Below, one piece after another: positions 1 to 5,537 of a DNA stretch of 8,235 nucleotides. Where the stretch lies: positions 1 through 8,235 of the forward strand of contig URYY01000098.1 in assembly GCA_900552245.1 (NCBI GenBank), read 5' to 3'. Within the stretch, counting starts at the first letter, position 1, and each line of letters starts with the position of its first letter. Under the pieces are notes generated by a model. The model was not told the origin of the DNA and made no database searches. It saw only the letters and a program-made list of their open reading frames with translations. The position numbers and the translations under genes were made by a program. Source of the DNA: an uncultured Opitutales bacterium. Lineage in GTDB: Bacteria > Verrucomicrobiota > Verrucomicrobiia > Opitutales > Intestinicryptomonadaceae.

Positions 1-476
1 ATTATATTCACCGAAGTCTCGTAGCCCTTGTCGGTTGCGTCCTTAATCATATCCATTGCAAGCGGCAACTGGTGTATGTAGGTTGCAACTCGTATCAAGT
101 CCAAGACACTGTCCTTCTTTTGGAGGATATCGGTCTTGTAATCGCACTTTTCGGCGTCTGCCATAACCGACAATTTGAGGTCGCTATCATTGTCGCCAAC
201 TATTCTGCGCAGATCGTCCTCTTTGCACCAGCGCCAGGCGCCGTATTTGTCGGGTGTAAAAATCTTTTGGCTGTTTTTATAGCCCAGCTCCATGTAGTCT
301 ATGCCGCCCTCTACGCAAGCGTTGTAGACTGCCTTTACAACTTTATCGTCAAAGTTGCTGTTGTTCATCAATCCGCCGTCGCGAATCGTGCAGTCCAAGA
401 CCTTTATTTCTTTGCGAAAGCTCAGCCATCTTCCGGCGGCGGAGCTTGGAGTTTTTTCTTTTTCTTTCGTATTCAT
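1..476 (-). CDS. HMGL-like aldolase-family protein, N-terminal part (cut by window edge)
   Basis: The first 158 residues are present and the rest lies beyond position 1. After a short charged N-terminus rich in K and E, residues 26-37 read VLDCTIRDGGLM, the metal-binding and catalytic entry motif of the HMGL-like/DRE-TIM aldolase fold. R32 and D33 correspond to the conserved Arg-Asp pair. It is followed by an alternating helix/strand pattern with GGIDYMELGYK near 57-67, which is typical of the second beta strand of this barrel. Family members cleave or condense 2-oxo acids (4-hydroxy-2-oxovalerate aldolase, homocitrate synthase and similar). The DGG form, rather than the DGEQ of homocitrate and isopropylmalate synthases, points to the aldolase-like group, but the substrate cannot be told. 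ATG at 476 has no Shine-Dalgarno sequence. The gene lies downstream of the carA terminator, so it probably has its own promoter in 477-531; I see no convincing one. Confidence 0.8.
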   Translation of the reverse strand, partial: MNTKEKEKTPSSAAGRWLSFRKEIKVLDCTIRDGGLMNNSNFDDKVVKAVYNACVEGGIDYMELGYKNSQKIFTPDKYGAWRWCKEDDLRRIVGDNDSDLKLSVMADAEKCDYKTDILQKKDSVLDLIRVATYIHQLPLAMDMIKDATDKGYETSVNI

Positions 477-531
477 TGTATTTTACGGGTTAAACTGAAT
501 CTTTTGTCGGATAGTTTCAAGCATTTTTGCA

Positions 532-571
532 TAAAAAAAGCCGAACTGCACTCTCGCGTTCGACTTTTTTA
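532..571 (-). terminator. Intrinsic terminator after carA
   Basis: Inverted repeat of 8 bp: AGCCGAAC (539-546) and GTTCGACT (558-565), with an 11-base loop and one G-T pair. In the minus direction it is followed by a run of seven T (533-539 read on the opposite strand), 29 bases after the carA stop codon. The plus direction also has a T run (565-570), so it may work both ways. It separates carA from the downstream aldolase-family gene. Confidence 0.8.
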
Positions 572-593
572 TTACCAAGCAAATCCTTTACGC

Positions 594-1757
594 TTAACGA
601 ACGCCAAGAGTTTTTTGCACCAAGTAATAAAAATCTGTAAAGAGTTTATCGGCGTCATTCGGCCCCGGCGCCGCCTCAGGGTGGTATTGAACTGAGAATA
701 CGGGCAAATCTTTGTGGCGTAAGCCTTCTACCGTACCGTCGTTTAGATTTATTTCGGTAACTACGCCGCCCGCATTTTCAATTGACTTTGCATCGGCTGC
801 AAAACCATGATTTTGCGATGTGATAGACACCAAGCCCGTCTCCAAATTTTTGACGGGTTGGTTGCCGCCTCTGTGGCCGAACTTAAGCTTGTATGTCTTT
901 GCACCTATCGCATGAGTTATGACCTGATGCCCAAAGCAAATTCCGAAAGTCGGGTATTTTTGTATTAACTTTGCGACATTCTTGTGCGCGTAAGTTACGG
1001 CCGAAGGGTCTCCCGGGCCGTTTGAAAGAAATATCGCCTGTGGGTCAAATTCCATAATTTCCTCGGCAGAGCTGCCCGCGGGGAATACAGTTACGTCAAA
1101 GCCATGGAAGCTCAAACGCTTGAATATGGAAAGCTTTGCGCCAAAATCAATTGCGGCGCACTTAAATTTTGGAGTGGTCGGATTAAAGTTGTAGAGGCTG
1201 GTTCCCACGACAGTGAAAGGCTTTGTGTCTATCTTTTGCGTGTCGAAGTGGAAAGGCTTTTTGCAGGTTACTTCCTTTACATAGTCAACTCCGACCAGCC
1301 CCGACCATTCCTTAGCTCTCTTTACCGCTTCCTCGTCCGAAATATCTTCAGTAGAAAGACATGCCTTCATGGCACCTGCGCTTCTGAGCTTCTTAGTTAT
1401 GGCGCGGGTGTCCACACCGCTAATTCCGGGGATACCGTTTTTTAGCAAGTAGTCGCCCAGCGACATCTCGCTTCTCCAAGAGCTTGTTATAGGGCTTAAA
1501 TTTTTAACGACAAAGCCGCGAACTTTTATTCCGTCAGACTCTTCATCGGCCTTATTCACGCCGTAATTGCCTATTTCCACTGCCGTCATCGTAACAATCT
1601 GCCCGAAATAGGAGGGGTCTGTGAGGACCTCCTGATAGCCCGTCATGGAAGTATTGAAAACAGCCTCGCCGCAAACCGTCTTGTTTGCGCCGAAAGCGTA
1701 ACCCCTGAAAACGCTGCCGTCTTCAAGTGCGAAAACTGCCGTCATAACTTTGCTCAT
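594..1757 (-). CDS. carA: Carbamoyl-phosphate synthase, small (glutaminase) subunit
   Basis: It hydrolyses glutamine and passes ammonia to the large subunit CarB, which makes carbamoyl phosphate for pyrimidine and arginine synthesis in the cytoplasm. It has 387 residues from the chosen start (E. coli CarA is 382). The N-terminal CPSase domain opens with ALEDGSVFRG and contains FNTSMTGYQEVLTDPSY, a CarA hallmark. The C-terminal class I glutamine amidotransferase domain carries GICFGHQ with nucleophile C274, and YHPEAAPGP with H359 and E361; SNGPGDP is the usual oxyanion-side motif. Phe replaces the common Leu after the catalytic Cys, which is a mild variant. An in-frame ATG at 1802 would add 15 residues unlike the family, so ATG 1757 is preferred; ATG 1745 is also possible. 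carB is not adjacent: upstream is a divergent gene and downstream a terminator, so the unit looks monocistronic. Confidence 0.97.
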   Translation of the reverse strand: MSKVMTAVFALEDGSVFRGYAFGANKTVCGEAVFNTSMTGYQEVLTDPSYFGQIVTMTAVEIGNYGVNKADEESDGIKVRGFVVKNLSPITSSWRSEMSLGDYLLKNGIPGISGVDTRAITKKLRSAGAMKACLSTEDISDEEAVKRAKEWSGLVGVDYVKEVTCKKPFHFDTQKIDTKPFTVVGTSLYNFNPTTPKFKCAAIDFGAKLSIFKRLSFHGFDVTVFPAGSSAEEIMEFDPQAIFLSNGPGDPSAVTYAHKNVAKLIQKYPTFGICFGHQVITHAIGAKTYKLKFGHRGGNQPVKNLETGLVSITSQNHGFAADAKSIENAGGVVTEINLNDGTVEGLRHKDLPVFSVQYHPEAAPGPNDADKLFTDFYYLVQKTLGVR

Positions 1758-1768
1758 AAAATCCCGAT

Positions 1769-1798
1769 AATAAAGGCCTTTTTTTTGATTTATTTCAA
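1769..1798 (-). promoter_or_regulatory. Possible carA promoter
   Basis: On the minus strand TTGAAA (1798-1793) lies 18 bases from TTTATT (1774-1769), a partial match to the sigma-70-type consensus. It would place the transcript start only a few bases before ATG 1757, giving a very short leader. The region is AT-rich, so chance matches are likely. This is inference only. Confidence 0.25.
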
Positions 1799-1871
1799 GC
1801 ATTATTTAAAAAAACTTCTCCCATCAGCTTCTTGCAGGTTCAAGTACTCTTGGCTGTGTCTTTTAACTCGG

Positions 1872-1884
1872 GCTTTTGAAAAGC
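1872..1884. promoter_or_regulatory. Palindrome, possible operator
   Basis: GCTTTT and AAAAGC flank a single G. It lies roughly midway between the divergent carA and SdpI-like starts, a usual place for a shared operator. The regulator is unknown and the short AT-rich palindrome may be chance. Confidence 0.25.
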
Positions 1885-1919
1885 GCAAGTCCGCCGCAGC
1901 TGTGAGTAGGCAATTTTTA

Positions 1920-1948
1920 TTGAATATTTTTAAAACTTGCACTTTATA
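1920..1948 (+). promoter_or_regulatory. Possible promoter of the SdpI-like gene
   Basis: TTGAAT (1920-1925) and TTTATA (1943-1948) are 17 bases apart. The expected transcript start falls at about 1955, directly at ATG 1956, which would make the mRNA nearly leaderless and agrees with the lack of a Shine-Dalgarno sequence. Based on pattern only. Confidence 0.35.
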
Positions 1949-1955
1949 TCTAAAT

Positions 1956-2858
1956 ATGCACCTCGAAGTATTTTTAACCTTAGTGCTGCTATTTTACGGC
2001 GCCGCCTTTCTTTTTATTCCGCGCAACCACTTGTTCGGCTTTAAAAATTCCAAGACTCTCTCTTGCGATTACGTCTGGGCAAGGGCAAATAGGCTATTGG
2101 GAATTCTATTTGAACTTATTTCGCTAGTGCTTATTGTTGAAATTCTTATGTCTTGCGCTATGAATGTTTTTTACACGACTTTGGGCCTTCTTATCGCACT
2201 TGCGTTTATCTTTGTAAATAGGACAAGCTCCATAGACTACGAATACGCAAAGAAAAACAATTTGATAGATTTTTGCGATGATGCACCTGTTTCTGCGCCT
2301 TCAAAGAAGAAAAAATCAAAAAAGAATAGGCACTCTGGGCTTACATTTGCCTCTTCGAAAAAATTTTCTCTAATGTTTTGCCTATTTTGCGCATTCCTAA
2401 TTTTTGTATCATACGCTTGGATTGTAAGAAGTTCGGAGTTTTTCCCGCAGCAAATTTTCACATACTATTCCGCAGATAACATCGCAAGCGGATACCTCGG
2501 AAGGGACGTTTATTTGCGCTTTGCAAATATCGCCTTTTGGCTTATCCAAATTGCCTGTGCTTCTGTTTTGATTGTAATCTCAATATTTTTTTCAAAGGCA
2601 AAATTCTTAAACAGGCCATTTTCTCTAAATGTTTCTATAAGCGAAGTTGCCTTTGCTTACGCGGCATCCTTTGCTATTTTACTTGCGCTTGTAAACTATC
2701 ATTTCTTGGCAAAAAATTTGTTCGGGCTAGTTGGCTTTGATTACGTTTTCTCCATGCTCTTTGGGCTTATGCTGATTTTTAGCGTCTGGACTATCCTGTT
2801 TGCAAAAAGCGCAAGAAACGGCGGCTCTTTAGTTGCATCCAAGAAGCGCAAGCCCTAA
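1956..2858 (+). CDS. SdpI-family-like integral membrane protein
   Basis: 300 residues with about seven hydrophobic segments (roughly 1-22, 45-62, 71-87, 138-157, 190-212, 230-251, 262-283). Residues 27-49 contain FGFKNSKTL, then DYVW, then ARANRLLG. This resembles the SdpI signature (G-[YF]-[RK]-T-x-x-S followed by W-x-x-A-N). SdpI of Bacillus is an immunity and signalling membrane protein for the SDP toxin, but most relatives have no known role, so no function is assigned. A very basic linker (KKKKSKKNRH, 117-126), presumably cytoplasmic, separates the two halves. Residues 160-190 faintly resemble the DUF1648 segment that normally precedes SdpI. ATG 1956 is chosen because the hydrophobic segment begins there; the frame is open back to 1785, but that part is low-complexity and overlaps the longest carA frame. 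There is no Shine-Dalgarno sequence. The gene is divergent from carA. Confidence 0.7.
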   Translation: MHLEVFLTLVLLFYGAAFLFIPRNHLFGFKNSKTLSCDYVWARANRLLGILFELISLVLIVEILMSCAMNVFYTTLGLLIALAFIFVNRTSSIDYEYAKKNNLIDFCDDAPVSAPSKKKKSKKNRHSGLTFASSKKFSLMFCLFCAFLIFVSYAWIVRSSEFFPQQIFTYYSADNIASGYLGRDVYLRFANIAFWLIQIACASVLIVISIFFSKAKFLNRPFSLNVSISEVAFAYAASFAILLALVNYHFLAKNLFGLVGFDYVFSMLFGLMLIFSVWTILFAKSARNGGSLVASKKRKP

Positions 2859-2873
2859 CTTTTTGCTTGTAAG

Positions 2874-2898
2874 AGCGTAGCACTGAGCTTAGCTTTTG
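2874..2898 (+). terminator. Weak imperfect stem-loop after the SdpI-like gene
   Basis: AGCGTAGC (2874-2881) and GCTTAGCT (2887-2894) can pair at six of eight positions around a 5-base loop, followed by only four T. It is a poor terminator at best, so the downstream esterase could be partly cotranscribed. Confidence 0.2.
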
Positions 2899-2929
2899 GC
2901 AACTAGCTTATAAACTGCTTTTACTAGTT
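2896..2929 (+). promoter_or_regulatory. Possible promoter with inverted repeat before the esterase
   Basis: TTGGCA (2896-2901) is a fair -35 box; 17-18 bases on lies only a weak -10 candidate, TTTTAC or TTTACT. The arms AACTAG (2901-2906) and CTAGTT (2924-2929) form a 6-base inverted repeat within the same stretch and might be an operator. Weak evidence. Confidence 0.2.
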
Positions 2930-2951
2930 TACTTTAAAAGATTTTTACAAT

Positions 2952-4493
2952 ATGAGATTAAGTTTAAAGATATTTTTAAGTGCGGCTGTTTTTTCCTTCG
3001 CAAATTTTGCGCTATCGGAAATTACAATGCCCCGCTTCTTTTCCGACAATATGCTTTTGCAGCGCGAAATGCCCGTAAAAATTTGGGGTAAGGCCGAGCC
3101 AAAAGCCAATGTAAAAGTAGGATTTGCAGGCCAGTCAAAATCCGCCCGCGCCGATGAAAATGGCGATTGGAGCTTAAATTTAGCGCCGATGAAAGCTAGC
3201 GCAGAGCCTCGCAAGATGCTAGTTTACGAAAATTCTAAGCTTGGCAAGACCATTGAAAACGTCTTGGTCGGCGAACTTTGGCTTACGGGCGGGCAGAGCA
3301 ATATGGACTTTAGACTCTGGGGAATTACGGGGCATGAGGAGATCTGTAAGCGCGCGACTTACCCCGACATAAGGGTATTTGTACAACCCATAGACGGCTA
3401 CGGCTCGCACACTAAAGAGTGGGACGCTCAGGAAGGGGCGTACTGGTCCTTAGTTAGCCCCGAGAAGGCGCGCGACTTCCACGGTGTAGCCTACATATTT
3501 GCCGAGAATTTGCGCAGGGCTTTGGACGTTCCCGTCGGAGTTATCCAGACTGCAAAGGGCGCCTCTATAATGTTTACCTGGACTCCTTACGAATATCTCT
3601 CAGGCGTTTCCGGATTTGAGAGGTGGCTTAAGCACTTCAATAGCCAAAGTAAGCACTACGACTATGAAAAGGCCATGGAAAAATACAGGCAGGACTACAA
3701 GATATACGAGGAAAAGCTAGCTCAGGCAAAGGCGGATAAAACTCCCTGGCCCCCAAAGCCAAACGAACCCTCAAAATTGGGCCCGGGAGGAACAACGCAT
3801 ATGCCCTCAGTCCTTTACAATGCAAAGGTTGCGCCCTTTAGGGGGCTTTCTATGCGCGGAGTTTTGTGGTATCAGGGCGAGTTTGACTCAACCGGCGTTC
3901 CCGGAGAATTTGCAAGTATGTTTAAGACTATGATAAAAGCTTGGCGCGACGAGTGGAAGCGCCCCGATATGCCCTTTTACTTTGTTCAGCTCCCGAGCCA
4001 GGAAAACGTGAAATACGCGCAAACCCGCTGGGACCAATTCAAAGTTTTTGAGGAATACAAGAACATAGATATGATTGTCACTATAGATACCGGCGAGGAG
4101 AAGGATAACCACCCGCGCGACAAGGTCATAGTCTGCCGCAGAATTGCCGATATGGCCTTAAATAAGATTTATAAGAAGATACCCGACATTCAATACGGCC
4201 CCATATTTCAGGAAGTAAATTACAGGGGCGATACCGCGCATGTGAAGTATTGGGCCTTTAAGGGCAAGCTTGTAAAGGACGGCGAGCTTCGCGGCTTTGA
4301 GGTAAAGCAGGACGGCGAGTGGGTTGCGCCCCAGAAAGTTGAAATAGATAGAAGCAGCATAATAATAAGAGGCTCCAAGGAGCTTCAGGGCGTGCGCTAT
4401 TTGTGGACGGGTTGGGCAAAGCCGAATGTATGCTTGCGCGACGAGCGCGGGCTTCCGGCAATGTCTTTTATATCTGAAAAAGAATCCGACTAA
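2952..4493 (+). CDS. Secreted sialate O-acetylesterase-like (SASA family) carbohydrate esterase
   Basis: 513 residues. Residues 1-22 form a Sec signal peptide (MRLSLK, hydrophobic core, ALS then E), so it is exported to the periplasm or beyond. The mature protein starts with the beta-rich domain usual in this family (PRFFSDNMLLQREMPVKIWG). The SGNH-hydrolase core follows: GGQSNM with nucleophile S116, GVLWYQGE at 303-310, and D379 with H387 in IDTGEEKDNHP as the acid-base pair. A Lys/Glu-rich insert at about 235-275 and the C-terminal WTGWA...GLPAMSF also fit sialate 9-O-acetylesterase homologues. Such enzymes remove acetyl groups from sialic acids or from plant glycans; which one cannot be told here, and no sialidase or xylanase is adjacent. 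The usual WGGT segment is replaced by AKGAS (201-205). ATG 2952 lacks a Shine-Dalgarno sequence but starts exactly at the signal peptide. Confidence 0.92.
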   Translation: MRLSLKIFLSAAVFSFANFALSEITMPRFFSDNMLLQREMPVKIWGKAEPKANVKVGFAGQSKSARADENGDWSLNLAPMKASAEPRKMLVYENSKLGKTIENVLVGELWLTGGQSNMDFRLWGITGHEEICKRATYPDIRVFVQPIDGYGSHTKEWDAQEGAYWSLVSPEKARDFHGVAYIFAENLRRALDVPVGVIQTAKGASIMFTWTPYEYLSGVSGFERWLKHFNSQSKHYDYEKAMEKYRQDYKIYEEKLAQAKADKTPWPPKPNEPSKLGPGGTTHMPSVLYNAKVAPFRGLSMRGVLWYQGEFDSTGVPGEFASMFKTMIKAWRDEWKRPDMPFYFVQLPSQENVKYAQTRWDQFKVFEEYKNIDMIVTIDTGEEKDNHPRDKVIVCRRIADMALNKIYKKIPDIQYGPIFQEVNYRGDTAHVKYWAFKGKLVKDGELRGFEVKQDGEWVAPQKVEIDRSSIIIRGSKELQGVRYLWTGWAKPNVCLRDERGLPAMSFISEKESD

Positions 4494-4505
4494 CTCTGAT
4501 ACGGC

Positions 4506-4550
4506 AAAAAAATTTTCGGCGCTTCCGATTTCGGGGCGCCAATTTTTTTA
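4506..4550 (+). terminator. Bidirectional terminator between convergent genes
   Basis: GGCGCTTCCG (4518-4527) pairs with CGGGGCGCC (4532-4540), nine pairs with one bulged T and a 4-base loop. Seven A (4506-4512) precede it and seven T (4543-4549) follow. It lies 12 bases past the esterase stop codon and, on the other strand, 56 bases past the ArnD stop, so it can end both convergent transcripts. Confidence 0.88.
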
Positions 4551-4606
4551 TCTAGCTTAAAGCTGAAGCTCGTTTGCAAGGCTTGTTTCTTGAGTGGAAT
4601 TTTAGC

Positions 4607-5497
4607 CTAAATGCTTTGCGCAAGAAGCGCGCTTCTGCCTTCAAATGGCAGCAGCTTTACTTCTTTGACGATCAGCTTTTCCCTGTCTTTTAAGAGTTCG
4701 TCGGCGTAGGCGTTTAGCGATACAAACTCAACTTCTCGCTCCTTTGCGGCTTTCAAGAACTTTTCAAAGTATTCCGCGTAGGCCATTCCCTCAAGTTCGG
4801 AGTGTATGGTCATAATGTGCATGCCTTCGCTTGCAACCTCATCGAGATTTTTCCTTAAAATTTCTTCAAGCGAAAATCTGCCAAGCATTTCATCGAGCGT
4901 AAGCATCGTGGAGGGGATTTGCAGAGTCTTAAAAACTTTGCCGCCCATTTGGGGAATGAAGGGTTCGCCGTTTCGGGTGTCGGAGCAAAATTTTAAATTA
5001 GCTTCGTCTTGAACTTCAAGGCTAAGCGGCGAGCATTGCCAGCCCGCAGCACCGCAGCAATTTGCATCGAGGCCGAAAATTTCTCTAAAGGCTTCGCGCG
5101 CCTTCCCAAATTCCTCCGCAATTTCAGCCTTTGACATTTTAAAGAGATAGTCTTGCCACTTAAAGTGATTCCAAGAGTGTATGCCGCACTCAAAGCCCAT
5201 TTCCCGTATCGCTTGCATCTGCACCTTGCTCTTTTTGCCAATGTTTGGAGCGGGCAGGAGAGTTCCGTACATCAGAGTCTTTAATCCGTAGTTGCCTGCC
5301 ACGTTTGAGCGCAGGCACTTTTTTACAAAGCCCTTTGTGAATATTCTTCTTAGAGCCTTGCCGGTGTTGTCGGGCCCCAGGGAGAATAAAAAGAGCGCGG
5401 GGGCTTCGGCCTCGGATAATATTTGCGCAAGTTTAGGATTGCCTTCCTTTGTTCCGCGGTAGGTGTCAACGTCTATTTTTATCGCAAGCTTTCCCAT
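4607..5497 (-). CDS. arnD: ArnD-type 4-deoxy-4-formamido-L-arabinose-phosphoundecaprenol deformylase
   Basis: A polysaccharide-deacetylase (NodB-fold) enzyme that in the Ara4N pathway removes the formyl group from undecaprenyl-phosphate-Ara4FN on the cytoplasmic face of the inner membrane. Its 296 residues match the length of E. coli ArnD as I recall it. Colinear ArnD motifs are visible: IDVDTYRGT with D9 and D11, SLGPDNTGKALRR (39-51), IHSWNHFKWQ with metal ligands H107 and H111, AAGWQC (150-155), SDTRNGEPF and QIPSTMLTLDEMLGR, and TIHSELEG with H232. The C-terminal tail (KLLPFEGRSALLAQ) also resembles the ArnD ending. This level of agreement is more specific than a generic polysaccharide deacetylase. 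ATG 5497 is fixed by alignment of the first residues, MGKLAIKIDVDT. There is no Shine-Dalgarno sequence; a GC-rich hairpin lies 8 bases upstream. It is the last gene of the minus-strand train. Confidence 0.9.
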   Translation of the reverse strand: MGKLAIKIDVDTYRGTKEGNPKLAQILSEAEAPALFLFSLGPDNTGKALRRIFTKGFVKKCLRSNVAGNYGLKTLMYGTLLPAPNIGKKSKVQMQAIREMGFECGIHSWNHFKWQDYLFKMSKAEIAEEFGKAREAFREIFGLDANCCGAAGWQCSPLSLEVQDEANLKFCSDTRNGEPFIPQMGGKVFKTLQIPSTMLTLDEMLGRFSLEEILRKNLDEVASEGMHIMTIHSELEGMAYAEYFEKFLKAAKEREVEFVSLNAYADELLKDREKLIVKEVKLLPFEGRSALLAQSI

Positions 5498-5500
5498 AAC

Positions 5501-5537
5501 AAAAAGCGCCGCATTTTTTTGCGGCGCGGAATTTTTT
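5501..5537 (-). terminator. GC-rich hairpin with T tract between arnA-like and arnD
   Basis: Perfect 7-bp stem: GCGCCGC (5506-5512) and GCGGCGC (5521-5527), with an 8-base A/T loop. Read on the minus strand it is followed by TTTTTGTT and then directly by the arnD ATG. It fits an intrinsic terminator or an attenuator after the decarboxylase gene, whose stop ends at 5536. In the plus direction six T (5532-5537) follow after four bases, so it could also act that way. Confidence 0.7.

Larger units (their letters stand above)
1758..1955. other. Divergent intergenic region between carA and the SdpI-like gene
   Basis: The 198 bases separate two divergent genes and should hold both promoters. The middle contains a 13-base palindrome, GCTTTTGAAAAGC (1872-1884), two perfect 6-base arms around one base, which could be a protein-binding operator. 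No open frame with family resemblance, no T-box and no recognisable riboswitch is visible. A long plus frame starting at 1785 runs through it into the SdpI-like gene, but its first 57 residues look unconserved. Confidence 0.5.

Noticed and set aside
72..695. Plus-strand open frame of 207 codons antisense to the aldolase-family gene and the carA end
   Set aside because: It runs opposite the well-supported aldolase-like frame, crosses a terminator and resembles no family.
1785..1955. N-terminal extension of the SdpI-like gene from 1785
   Set aside because: The 57 added residues lack conserved features, and the first membrane segment begins right at ATG 1956.
1758..1955. Riboswitch or pyrimidine attenuator before carA
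   Set aside because: No stable stem followed by a T run in the minus direction and no recognisable aptamer core; only a short palindrome.
4551..4606. Repeated AGCT units (AGCTTAAAGCTGAAGCT) past the bidirectional terminator
   Set aside because: Too short and AT-rich to call a repeat element; no second copy noticed in the window.
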